Assembly (NCBI RefSeq): GCF_030410485.1
Contig: NZ_JAUHHC010000003.1
Location: 1-64,000, forward strand
Direction: 5' to 3'
DNA from: Roseateles violae
GTDB taxonomy: Bacteria > Pseudomonadota > Gammaproteobacteria > Burkholderiales > Burkholderiaceae_C
DNA length: 64,000 nt
Of this stretch, positions 35,272 through 42,569 are shown one piece after another. The translations under genes and the position numbers were made by a program. The notes beneath the pieces were generated by a model. That model saw nothing but the letters and a program-made list of their open reading frames with translations. It had not been told where the DNA came from and searched no databases. Position 1 is the first letter of the stretch; every line of letters begins with the position of its first letter.

Positions 35272-35973
35272 ATGTTGCCCATCGTCTACATCGACGACCA
35301 CCTGGTCGCCATCGCCAAGCCGGCCGGCCTGCTGGTCCATCGGACAGCGCTCGACGCGCAGGAAGAAGTCTTCGCGCTGCAGCTGCTGCGCGACCAGCTG
35401 GGCCGCCCGGTCTGGCCCGTGCACCGGCTCGACAAGGGCACCTCGGGCCTGCTGCTGTTCGCGCTCAGCGCCGAGATCGCCGCCCGGGTCGGGCCGCTGT
35501 TCGAGCAGGGCCTGGCGAAGAAGCGCTATCTGGCTCTGGTGCGCGGCTGGCCCGCGGCCGAGTCGGGATCCATCGAGCATCCGCTGGCGCGCGACCCCGA
35601 GAAGCCCTCGGCCGGCCAGACCCTGCTGGACGCGCGCACCGACTGGCGGCTGCTGCAGCGCCTGGAATGGCCGCTGCAGACCGATACGCGCTTCGCGAGC
35701 AGCCGCTTCGCCCTGGTCGAGGCGAGCCCCTTCAGCGGCCGGCGGCATCAGATCCGGCGGCACTTGAAGCACATCGCCCACCCGATCATCGGCGACGCCA
35801 CTCATGGCAAGGGCCCGCTGAATCGCGCGGTCGCCGCCTATCTGGGCCTGCAGCGCCTGTGGCTGCATGGGCTGGAGCTGCAGATTGCGCATCCGGCCGA
35901 CGGCCGGCCGCTTGTGCTGAAGGCGCCGCCGGGGCCGGAGTGGCAGCTCCTGCGCGCTCAGGCTGCGGGCTGA
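35272..35973 (+). CDS. truC: tRNA pseudouridine synthase C (RluA family)
   Basis: A 233-residue pseudouridine synthase resembling TruC, which modifies U65 of some tRNAs. The N-terminal IVYIDDHLVAIAKPAGLLVH and the catalytic HRLDKGTSGLLLFAL (aspartate in HRLDKGTSG) are diagnostic. GRRHQIRRHLKHIAHPIIGD is the family's third motif. There is no S4 domain, as expected for TruC. The end overlaps the convergent acetyltransferase gene by 16 bp. The 156-bp upstream gap has a CCCCT-GAGG-AGGGG hairpin near 35215 but no recognisable promoter. Confidence 0.9.
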   Translation: MLPIVYIDDHLVAIAKPAGLLVHRTALDAQEEVFALQLLRDQLGRPVWPVHRLDKGTSGLLLFALSAEIAARVGPLFEQGLAKKRYLALVRGWPAAESGSIEHPLARDPEKPSAGQTLLDARTDWRLLQRLEWPLQTDTRFASSRFALVEASPFSGRRHQIRRHLKHIAHPIIGDATHGKGPLNRAVAAYLGLQRLWLHGLELQIAHPADGRPLVLKAPPGPEWQLLRAQAAG

Positions 35974-36530
35974 CGATCGCGTGCCAGCAGAGCGTGCATC
36001 TCCAGGTCCTCGTGCCGGCCACCCCAGAAGGCCACCTCGCGCAAGAGTCCCTCACGCCGGAAGCCCAGGCCCTCGGCCAGGCGCAGCGAAGCTTGGTTCT
36101 TCGGATGAATCATCGCCTCGACCCGGTTCAGGCCCATGCCGTCGGCCGAGAAGCCCCAGGCCAACACGGTGAGCAGCGCCTCCGTCATCAGGCCCTGGCC
36201 CTGGGCCGCACGCGCCAGCTCATAGCCCAAGGTGCAGCGGCGCCAGGCGCGGTTCCAGGCGAAGAGGCCGCAGCTGCCGACCAAGGCACCGTCGGCGATC
36301 CGCTCCAGGCCCCAGCGCGTGCCGGGGTTGGGCAGGCAACGCCAGCCGGCGAAGGTCTCGACCAGTTTCTCGGCTTCCGCCACGCTTTGCAGCGGATCGC
36401 TCCCGAACCAGCGCATCGCCTCGGCATCGCCATGGATGGCGAACAGAGCCGGCGCGTCGGCCGGAGTCAGCTCGCGCAGCCGCAGCCGCGCACTCGTCAA
36501 CAGGGGAAAGGACGCCTCGGCGCTACTCAT
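35958..36530 (-). CDS. GNAT-family N-acetyltransferase, RimJ/RimL type
   Basis: A 190-residue acetyltransferase of the RimJ/RimL branch: LTSARLRLRELTPADAPALFAIHGDAEAMRWFG at the N-terminus, then a TLGYELARAAQGQGLMTEALLTVL acetyl-CoA loop and NRVEAMIHPKNQASLRLAEGLGFRREGLLREV. The catalytic target is unknown. The start at 36530 overlaps the stop of the upstream propeller gene by four bases, so it is part of a three-gene unit with that protein and a MoaD/ThiS-like protein. Confidence 0.9.
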   Translation of the reverse strand: MSSAEASFPLLTSARLRLRELTPADAPALFAIHGDAEAMRWFGSDPLQSVAEAEKLVETFAGWRCLPNPGTRWGLERIADGALVGSCGLFAWNRAWRRCTLGYELARAAQGQGLMTEALLTVLAWGFSADGMGLNRVEAMIHPKNQASLRLAEGLGFRREGLLREVAFWGGRHEDLEMHALLARDRQPAA

Positions 36531-37621
36531 GCCCCGAAGCGTAGCGCGTAGATCGGCGGCAGGTTCAGCGCGACGGCCTGCCAGCTGTCGCCGGCATCGT
36601 CGCTGGCCCAGAGGTTGCCGGTCGTGCTGCCCATCAGCAGGCGCTCGCCGCTGGCGTCAACGTCGAGACCGTGGCGGTAGATCAGGTCATAGCAATGCTG
36701 TTGCGGCAGGCCCCGACGCAGCGCTTCGAAGCTCCTGCCGCCGTCGCGGGTGCGGGTCACGCACAGGGCGGCGTCAACCGGCAGGCGGCGCTCGTCCTTG
36801 ATCGCCGGCGCGAACCAGGCGGTGTTCGGGTCGCGCGGATGGGCGGCAACGGCGAAGCCGAAGCTGGAGGGCTCAGCATGCAGCCGCTGCCAGCTGGCGC
36901 CGTTGTCGGCCGAGCGCCAGATGCCGCAGTGATGCTGGGTCCACAGCACCTCGGGTGCGCCGGCGCAGCGGGCGATGCGGTGCACGTCCTGCACGATCGG
37001 GTCCTGCTGGCGCTCGGGCGGCATGTAGTCGGCATTCATGCCGCTGGCGCGGATCTGCCAGCTGGCGCCGCCGTCCGTGCTGCGCCAGGCGCCGCCGGTG
37101 GAGACGCCCAGAAGCGTCTCCTCGGGCTTGCTCGGATGCGGGCAGATCGAGTGGATGCCCGGCGCGTCGTACCCGCCGCCCATCCATTCCATCCGCTCGG
37201 GCAGGTTCCACAGCGAGTCGACCAGCTGCCAGCTGGCGCCACCGTCGCCGCTCTTGAACAGGCCGCCAGGGATGGTGCCGGCCCAGACGGTGCCGGCACC
37301 GTCACGCTCCATGGACCAGACCTGCTGCAGCTTCCAGGCCGGCCCCTGATCGCTGCCATCGCCCTCGGGCTGCGGGGGAAAGGTCGGCACGGCCACCTCG
37401 GTCCAGCTCTTGCCACCGTCGTCGGACGCATGCATCTTGCTGCCGAAGTGCCCCAGGTTCAGCGCCGCCAGCATGCGCTGCCCCGGCGGCGCTGGCAGCA
37501 CCATGGTCACCGGCTCGGCGATGAAGCTCAGGTTCGCGATCTGCCAGCCGGCGCCGTCGTGGCGCAGCTCGAACAGGCCCTTGCGGGTGGCGACCCAGGC
37601 GCTCTTGCTGGGATTGGTCAT
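36527..37621 (-). CDS. Asp-box (BNR/sialidase-like) beta-propeller protein
   Basis: A 364-residue repeat protein. Six Asp-box repeats are visible: SDDGGKSW, SGDGGASW, STDGGASW, SADNGASW, TRDGGRSF and SDDAGDSW, so the fold is a six-bladed propeller like sialidases or YCF48-type proteins. There is no signal peptide, so it is cytoplasmic, and the arginine triad of true sialidases is not obvious. It starts 4 bp after the MoaD/ThiS-like gene and overlaps the acetyltransferase gene by four bases. Function unknown; annotations as glycosidase for this type are probably misleading. Confidence 0.85.
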   Translation of the reverse strand: MTNPSKSAWVATRKGLFELRHDGAGWQIANLSFIAEPVTMVLPAPPGQRMLAALNLGHFGSKMHASDDGGKSWTEVAVPTFPPQPEGDGSDQGPAWKLQQVWSMERDGAGTVWAGTIPGGLFKSGDGGASWQLVDSLWNLPERMEWMGGGYDAPGIHSICPHPSKPEETLLGVSTGGAWRSTDGGASWQIRASGMNADYMPPERQQDPIVQDVHRIARCAGAPEVLWTQHHCGIWRSADNGASWQRLHAEPSSFGFAVAAHPRDPNTAWFAPAIKDERRLPVDAALCVTRTRDGGRSFEALRRGLPQQHCYDLIYRHGLDVDASGERLLMGSTTGNLWASDDAGDSWQAVALNLPPIYALRFGA

Positions 37622-37625
37622 CGGT

Positions 37626-37895
37626 CTAGCCTCCGGACAATGCTTGCAGCACATGGACGACGCTGTCGGGTCCCAGCGGCTCGTTCAGGAGCCGGAACTC
37701 GCGCAGCCGCCGTCCGTCGACAAAGATCACCACGTTGGCGCGCAGATGGCCCTGGTCGTCGAGCACATAGCCGCGCAGCCGCGGGTTGACGGCGAACGCG
37801 GCCTCCAGGCCCTCGCGCACCGTCTGGCACGACGTTTGGACCTCGGGAGTTTCGACAAAGCGGCGCAATTGGGGGGTGAAGACGATGCGGGCCAT
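37626..37895 (-). CDS. MoaD/ThiS-family ubiquitin-like protein with C-terminal Gly-Gly
   Basis: An 89-residue beta-grasp protein. It starts MARIVFTPQLRRFV and ends VVHVLQALSGG, and the terminal di-glycine is the hallmark of sulfur-carrier or ubiquitin-like modifiers that are adenylated by E1-like enzymes. The core VREGLEAAFAVNPRLRGYVLDD and NVVIFVDGRRLRE matches MoaD/ThiS-like proteins. No molybdopterin or thiamine gene and no E1-like enzyme is nearby. It is the first gene of a unit with an Asp-box propeller and an acetyltransferase, so it may be a dedicated modifier or sulfur donor for an unknown reaction. Confidence 0.85.
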   Translation of the reverse strand: MARIVFTPQLRRFVETPEVQTSCQTVREGLEAAFAVNPRLRGYVLDDQGHLRANVVIFVDGRRLREFRLLNEPLGPDSVVHVLQALSGG

Positions 37896-37915
37896 GGACG
37901 GATTCTTGCCGCCTG

Positions 37916-37955
37916 GGCGCTGGCTGAACAGTGCCTAAAGCCCTGGGCCAGCGCC
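37916..37955. promoter_or_regulatory. 9-bp inverted repeat in the MoaD-like/rarD divergent region
   Basis: GGCGCTGGC (37916-37924) and GCCAGCGCC (37947-37955) form perfect 9-bp arms around 22 bp. The region separates the MoaD/ThiS-like start (37895, minus) from rarD (38010, plus). Arms of this length and spacing suit a bipartite regulator site, but could equally be an RNA hairpin in the rarD leader. Confidence 0.35.
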
Positions 37956-38009
37956 GATCGGCGCGCCGGCCGAGAATGCCGCTTCCGTCACACCAAGAAG
38001 AAGTTCGAG

Positions 38010-38897
38010 ATGAATCCAGGCATTGCCTATGCCGCGCTGGCCTATCTGCTGTGGGGCCTGTTCCCGCTCTACTTCAAGCAGCTGACCGAGGTGCCGGCGC
38101 TGGAGGTGATCGCGCACCGCACACTGTGGTCGCTGGCCTTCGTGGCGCTCTTGATGACGGTGCTGCGGCGCTGGGCCTGGGCGCCGGCGGTGCTGCGCAA
38201 GCCGCGGCTGCTGGGCCTGTTCGGGCTGTCGGCCAGCCTGCTGGTCGTCAACTCGCTGGCCTATGTCTGGGCGGTCCAGCAGGGCCATGTGCTGGAGGCC
38301 AGCCTGGGCTACTTCATCAATCCGCTGGTCAATGTGGCGCTGGGCTTCGTCTTCCTGCGCGAGCGGCCGCGCCCGCTGCAATGGGCGGCCGTCGGCCTGG
38401 CGACGGCCGGCGTGCTGTGGATGACGGTGCAGACCGGCCGCGCACCATGGATCGCGCTGGTGATCGCGCTGAGCTTCGGTTTCTACGGTCTGGTGCGCAA
38501 GACGGCACCGCTGGGCGCGATGGAGGGGCTGACCCTGGAGACCCTGCTGGTCGCGCCGGTCGCGGCCGGCGCGCTGGCGCTGTGGACCGCGCAGGGCCAT
38601 AGCGCCTTTGTCGCCGGCACCTCGGCGCAGCTCGGCTGGCTCTTGCTGGCCGGGCCGGTGACGGCGATCCCGCTCTTGCTGTTCGCCGCCGGCGCCCGAC
38701 GCCTGCCGCTGACGACCCTGGGCTTGATCCAGTACATCTCGCCCTCGATGCAGTTCCTGCTGGGCGTCTTCCTGTTCCGCGAGCCCTTGGAGCCGGCGCG
38801 GCTCACTGCCTTCGCCTGCATCTGGGCGGCGCTGGCGATCTACAGCCTGGAGGGCTTGTGGCGCGGGCGGCGGGCGGCGGCGCTCAGCGCGGTGTAA
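38010..38897 (+). CDS. rarD: EamA-family transporter RarD
   Basis: A 295-residue permease of the drug/metabolite transporter superfamily with ten predicted helices. It matches RarD by GIAYAALAYLLWGLFPLYFKQL at the N-terminus, EVIAHRTLWSL, NSLAYVWAVQQGHVLEASLGYFINPL, FYGLVRKTAPLG and TLGLIQYISPSMQFLLGVF. The substrate is unknown (E. coli RarD was named for chloramphenicol sensitivity). The ATG at 38010 follows a purine-rich AAGAAGAAG stretch. Confidence 0.92.
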   Translation: MNPGIAYAALAYLLWGLFPLYFKQLTEVPALEVIAHRTLWSLAFVALLMTVLRRWAWAPAVLRKPRLLGLFGLSASLLVVNSLAYVWAVQQGHVLEASLGYFINPLVNVALGFVFLRERPRPLQWAAVGLATAGVLWMTVQTGRAPWIALVIALSFGFYGLVRKTAPLGAMEGLTLETLLVAPVAAGALALWTAQGHSAFVAGTSAQLGWLLLAGPVTAIPLLLFAAGARRLPLTTLGLIQYISPSMQFLLGVFLFREPLEPARLTAFACIWAALAIYSLEGLWRGRRAAALSAV

Positions 38898-38921
38898 TCC
38901 TGCGGAGCCCGGCGGCGGCGC

Positions 38922-39284
38922 TCACTCGTCGATGAATTTCCAGCTGTCGGCGCCGTCGAATCTGCGCACCCGAACCGAGGCGATCAGTGCGGGATCGAAG
39001 TTGCCCAGATTGACCCCATGCTTGCAGCCGGGCGTGGGTTGCAGCGGCTCCCAGTGAGTGACGCAGCCGCAGGTCTTGCAACGGATGGTCCGCAGCGTCC
39101 TGTCGCCCCAGATGTAGTCGATCGTGGACTCGGGATGGCCTTCGATGGCGACGCTGCCGAACTCGAAGTAGACCCAGGGCCCGCCGCCGCGGCGGCACAG
39201 CGAGCAGTTGCAATCGGTGGCTACCGTCGGCGTCGACGGCAGCCGCAGGCGGACCGCGCCGCAGTGACAGGAACCTTCATGCAT
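38922..39284 (-). CDS. GFA-family (glutathione-dependent formaldehyde-activating enzyme/CENP-V) protein
   Basis: A 120-residue zinc-binding protein. The family cysteines are in place: EGSCHCGAVR, DCNCSLCRRGG and RCKTCGCVTHW. GFA-family proteins are named after a glutathione:formaldehyde enzyme, but for most the activity is unproven. The ATG at 39284 is preceded by GAGGAG, which favours it over an upstream ATG at 39305. It converges on rarD (24 bp apart) and stands about 60 bp beyond the terminator of the CHRD gene. Confidence 0.88.
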   Translation of the reverse strand: MHEGSCHCGAVRLRLPSTPTVATDCNCSLCRRGGGPWVYFEFGSVAIEGHPESTIDYIWGDRTLRTIRCKTCGCVTHWEPLQPTPGCKHGVNLGNFDPALIASVRVRRFDGADSWKFIDE

Positions 39285-39346
39285 CGGAATCTCCTCGAGT
39301 GGCAAGCCAGTGCCTGCCGATTCTCACGCAGCAGGTCTACAAATGC

Positions 39347-39367
39347 GAAAGGCCGGCAAAGCCGGCC
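39347..39367 (-). terminator. Rho-independent terminator after the CHRD/PEP-CTERM gene
   Basis: GGCCGGC-TTT-GCCGGCC followed by TTTC on the minus strand (39347-39367), 23 bp beyond the stop codon. The 7-bp perfect stem is strong although the T tract is short. Confidence 0.65.
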
Positions 39368-39389
39368 CTGGTCCCGCAGCGCCGCCTGT

Positions 39390-40001
39390 TCAGCGCTTCA
39401 GGCGGCGGCGCGCGGCCATGCCGATGACGCCGGCACCGGCCAGCAACAGGGCCGAGGTTCCCGGCTCCGGCACTGCCGAGACCTGCAGCAACTGCCCGCG
39501 CACTTCGCCGCCCGGATAGCTGGCGGTGTGGACGTTGACATAGGCCAGCCCGTTCTGCAGCACGGCAAGGAATGACATCGCCGGATAGCCGGCATTCGAC
39601 GAGCTCGAAGGCGTCGCCGGAATCGCGGGCGCCGGCAGATTGGCAGCGCCGACCAGGACGTTGTTGCCCGACACGGTCACGAGGTAACCCGGCGTGCTGG
39701 CGAAGTTGATGCGTACCGGCCCCGTCTCGGTGGACGACGCCGCGGCATGGATGTGATAGCCAGTAGCGGGGCCGGACAGCCCGAACACCGCCTCGGAGAA
39801 GCTGTAGGTGTCGTCGAGCAGCGAAGCCGTGCCGTGATCGTCGTACTGCAGGCTGGCAATGCCCGTCGCAGTACTGGCCGTCGACGGAACTTCGCTGGGC
39901 CCGTTCAGGGTGGCGTTGAACTGGTAGACAAGGGCGTGGGCGGCGAACGGCGAACCGAGCAATGCGCACAGCGCCAATAGCAAGGGCAGCGATTTCTTCA
40001 T
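39390..40001 (-). CDS. CHRD-domain protein with PEP-CTERM sorting signal
   Basis: A 203-residue exported protein. A signal peptide (MKKSLPLLLALCALLGSPFAAHA) is followed by a CHRD domain (chordin-like immunoglobulin-type fold): LNGPSEVPSTAS, GYHIHAAASSTETGPVRINF and AYVNVHTASYPGGEVRGQL, the classic bacterial CHRD ending. A PEP-CTERM tail (VPEPGT, hydrophobic helix, RRRLKR) closes the protein. It is likely surface-anchored through an exosortase system encoded elsewhere. The ATG at 40001 is preferred; an ATG at 40031 adds ten residues. Confidence 0.88.
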   Translation of the reverse strand: MKKSLPLLLALCALLGSPFAAHALVYQFNATLNGPSEVPSTASTATGIASLQYDDHGTASLLDDTYSFSEAVFGLSGPATGYHIHAAASSTETGPVRINFASTPGYLVTVSGNNVLVGAANLPAPAIPATPSSSSNAGYPAMSFLAVLQNGLAYVNVHTASYPGGEVRGQLLQVSAVPEPGTSALLLAGAGVIGMAARRRLKR

Positions 40002-40161
40002 GCGCGACTCCTGATGTCTTCGAATGAACAAGGGCCGACGACGAGCATAAGCCGCCCGGCGCCGCCGCGGTGCCGAAATCTGCCGTCCCCCCCAAGTCTG
40101 AAGGACGCGGCGCCCTTCAGCGCCGCGATTCGGCGCTGCAAGGCGCAGCCAGCTGCCCGGA

Positions 40162-41715
40162 TCAGCTGCGCATCAGATGATCGAAGGCGCCCAGCGCGGC
40201 CTTGGCCCCTTCGCCGGCGGCGATGATGATCTGCTTGAAGGGCACGGTGGTCGCGTCGCCGGCGGCGAACACGCCGGGCACCGAGGTCTGGCCCTTGGCG
40301 TCGACGATGATCTCGCCATGCTTGCTCAGCTCGACCACGCCCTTCAGCCATTCGGTATTGGGCACCAGGCCGATCTGCACGAACACGCCTTCGAGCTCGA
40401 TGTGCTTGGCCTCGCCGCTGGCCCGGTCGGTATAGCTCAGGCCGTTCAGCTTGCCGCTGGCACCGGTGAACTGGGTCGTCTGCGCCTGCTTGAGGATGGT
40501 CACATTGGCCAGGCTCTCCAGCTTTTTGACCAGCACGGCGTCGGCGCGCAGCTGATCGCCGTACTCCAGCAGGGTCACATGGGCGACGATGCCGGCCAGG
40601 TCGATGGCCGCCTCGACGCCGGAATTGCCGCCGCCGATCACCGCCACCCGCTTGCCCTTGAACAGCGGGCCATCGCAGTGCGGGCAGTAGGCGACGCCCT
40701 TGTTCTTGTACTCCTGCTCGCCCGGCACATTGACATTGCGCCAGCGCGCGCCGGTCGTCAGGATCACGGTCTTGCTCTTCAGCGAGCCGCCGTTGGCCAG
40801 CTGCACCTCGACCAGGCCGCCCGGCTCGGCGGCCGGGATCAGCTTGTCGCCGCGCTGCAGATTCATCACATCGACGCCATAGGCCTTCACATGGGCCTCC
40901 AGGCTGGTCGCGAACTTGGGACCGTCGGTCTCCAGCACCGAGATGTAGTTCTCGATCGCCAGGGTGTCGTTGACCTGGCCGCCGAAGCGCTCGGCGGCGA
41001 TGCCGGTGCGGATGCCCTTGCGCGCCGCATAGACGGCCGCGGCCGCGCCGGCGGGGCCGCCGCCGACGACCAGTACGTCGAAGGCCTGCTTGGCCGAGAG
41101 CTTGGCGGCGTCCTTGTCGGCCGCGCCGCTGTCGAGCTTGGCGACGATCTCCTCGACCGTCATCCGGCCCGAGCCGAACGGTGCACCGTTCAGCCAGATG
41201 CTGGGCACGGCCATGATCTCGCGGGCATTGACCTCGTCCTGGAACAGGCCGCCGTCGATGACGACGGTCTTGACCTTGGCGTTGAGCACCGACATCAGCG
41301 ACAGCGCCTGCACGACGTCCGGGCAGTTGTGGCAGGACAGGCTCATATAGACCTCGAAGGCGTAGTCGCCGTCCAGGGCCTTGATCTGCTCGATCACCTC
41401 GGGCTCGACCTTGGGCGGGTGACCGCCGGTCCACAGCAGGGCCAGCACCAGCGAGGTGAACTCGTGGCCCAAGGGAATCGCGGCAAAGCGCAGGCTCTGA
41501 TCCGTGCCCAGGCGCTTCAGGCTGAACGAGGGCTTGCGGGCGTCCTGGCCGCCGGTCTTCAGGCTGATCTTGTCGGACATCGCGGCGATGTCCTGCAGCA
41601 GGCCCAGCAACTCCCGCGAGGAGGCCGAGTCGTCCAGCGAGGCTTCGACCTCGAAGGGCTGGGTGACGCGCTCGAGATAGGCCTTGAGCTGGGATTTGAG
41701 GGTGTCGTCCAACAT
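40162..41715 (-). CDS. ahpF: Alkyl hydroperoxide reductase subunit F
   Basis: A 517-residue flavoprotein disulfide reductase that passes electrons from NAD(P)H to AhpC. The N-terminal tandem thioredoxin-like domain (1 to about 200) carries the CHNC redox pair in [11 protein letters not shown]. The FAD-binding site is [19 protein letters not shown], the C-terminal redox centre is [16 protein letters not shown], the NAD-binding loop [14 protein letters not shown], and the FAD end motif [16 protein letters not shown]. The length suits AhpF. It is 149 bp downstream of ahpC on the same strand. Confidence 0.96.
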   Translation of the reverse strand: MLDDTLKSQLKAYLERVTQPFEVEASLDDSASSRELLGLLQDIAAMSDKISLKTGGQDARKPSFSLKRLGTDQSLRFAAIPLGHEFTSLVLALLWTGGHPPKVEPEVIEQIKALDGDYAFEVYMSLSCHNCPDVVQALSLMSVLNAKVKTVVIDGGLFQDEVNAREIMAVPSIWLNGAPFGSGRMTVEEIVAKLDSGAADKDAAKLSAKQAFDVLVVGGGPAGAAAAVYAARKGIRTGIAAERFGGQVNDTLAIENYISVLETDGPKFATSLEAHVKAYGVDVMNLQRGDKLIPAAEPGGLVEVQLANGGSLKSKTVILTTGARWRNVNVPGEQEYKNKGVAYCPHCDGPLFKGKRVAVIGGGNSGVEAAIDLAGIVAHVTLLEYGDQLRADAVLVKKLESLANVTILKQAQTTQFTGASGKLNGLSYTDRASGEAKHIELEGVFVQIGLVPNTEWLKGVVELSKHGEIIVDAKGQTSVPGVFAAGDATTVPFKQIIIAAGEGAKAALGAFDHLMRS

Positions 41716-41864
41716 GGTGCTGCTCCTTGTTCGTTCAGGCGTGGCGGTGCCAGCCTCTCCGGGAACGCCCCGTCGGACGAGGCGCTCTCAGAGACGCTTG
41801 CGCGGCTCTCTGCGGGAAGCTGCAAGCCCTCCCGGGCTCGCAGCATTCGTCTTCATCGATGAAC

Positions 41865-42428
41865 TCAGATCTTGCCGACCAGGTCCAGCGAAGGGGCGAT
41901 GGTATTGGCGCCTTCGTTCCACTTGGCCGGGCAGACCTGGCCCGGGTTGGCGGCGGTGTACTGGGCAGCCTTCAGCTTGCGCAGCGTTTCCTTGACGTCG
42001 CGGGCGATCTCGTTCGAGTGGATCTCGGCCGTCTTGATGATGCCGTCCGGATTGATCACGAAGGTACCGCGCAGGGCCAGACCTTCCTCGGGAATGTGCA
42101 CGCCGAAGGCATTGGTCAGCTTGTGGGTCGGGTCGCCGACCAGCGGGAACTTGGCCTTGCCGACGGCCGGCGAGGTCTCGTGCCAGACCTTGTGCGAGAA
42201 ATGCGTGTCGGTCGTGACGATATAGACCTCGGCGCCGGCCTTCTGGAACTCGGCGTAGTGGTCGGCGGCGTCCTCGACCTCGGTCGGGCAGTTGAAGGTG
42301 AAGGCGGCCGGCATGAAGATCAGCACGGACCACTTGCCCTTCAGCGACTCTTCGGTGACGGTGATGAACTTGCCGTTGTGGAAGGCCTCGGTCTTGAAGG
42401 GCTGGACTTGGGTATTGATCAGCGACAT
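41865..42428 (-). CDS. ahpC: Alkyl hydroperoxide reductase subunit C (peroxiredoxin)
   Basis: A 187-residue 2-Cys peroxiredoxin reducing hydrogen peroxide, organic peroxides and peroxynitrite. The peroxidatic cysteine is in FTFNCPTEVED near residue 47, and the resolving cysteine in GQVCPAKWNEGA near 166. The length and start (MSLINTQVQPFKTEAFHNGKF) match E. coli AhpC closely. It is transcribed ahead of ahpF. The AT-rich 141 bp upstream contain LysR-type dyads, consistent with control by OxyR; this is inference. Confidence 0.97.
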   Translation of the reverse strand: MSLINTQVQPFKTEAFHNGKFITVTEESLKGKWSVLIFMPAAFTFNCPTEVEDAADHYAEFQKAGAEVYIVTTDTHFSHKVWHETSPAVGKAKFPLVGDPTHKLTNAFGVHIPEEGLALRGTFVINPDGIIKTAEIHSNEIARDVKETLRKLKAAQYTAANPGQVCPAKWNEGANTIAPSLDLVGKI

Positions 42429-42522
42429 GGTGATTACCAGTTGGTTTAAGGGATGGCATGAATGATATCGGCATGCACGCTCCCTTAGTTTTGGTTAATC
42501 AAATGACCACCATTGGCGCTGA

Positions 42523-42557
42523 CTATTGAGCACTTCTATTGATTTCGCATTGTGCGA
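42523..42557 (-). promoter_or_regulatory. Candidate OxyR/LysR-type binding region upstream of ahpC
   Basis: The AT-rich lysA-ahpC gap holds a direct repeat CTATTGA (42523-42529 and 42536-42542, 13-bp period) and a perfect dyad TCGCA-TTG-TGCGA (42545-42557), which fits the T-N11-A form of LysR-type sites. It lies about 95-130 bp before the ahpC start codon. The full four-part ATAG/CTAT consensus of E. coli OxyR is not present. Confidence 0.4.
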
Positions 42558-42569
42558 TAGCAATAAAGC

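Noticed and set aside
42429-42569. A canonical four-part OxyR site before ahpC
   Set aside because: ATAG and CTAT elements occur but not at the 7-bp spacings of the consensus. Only a generic LysR-type dyad is claimed.
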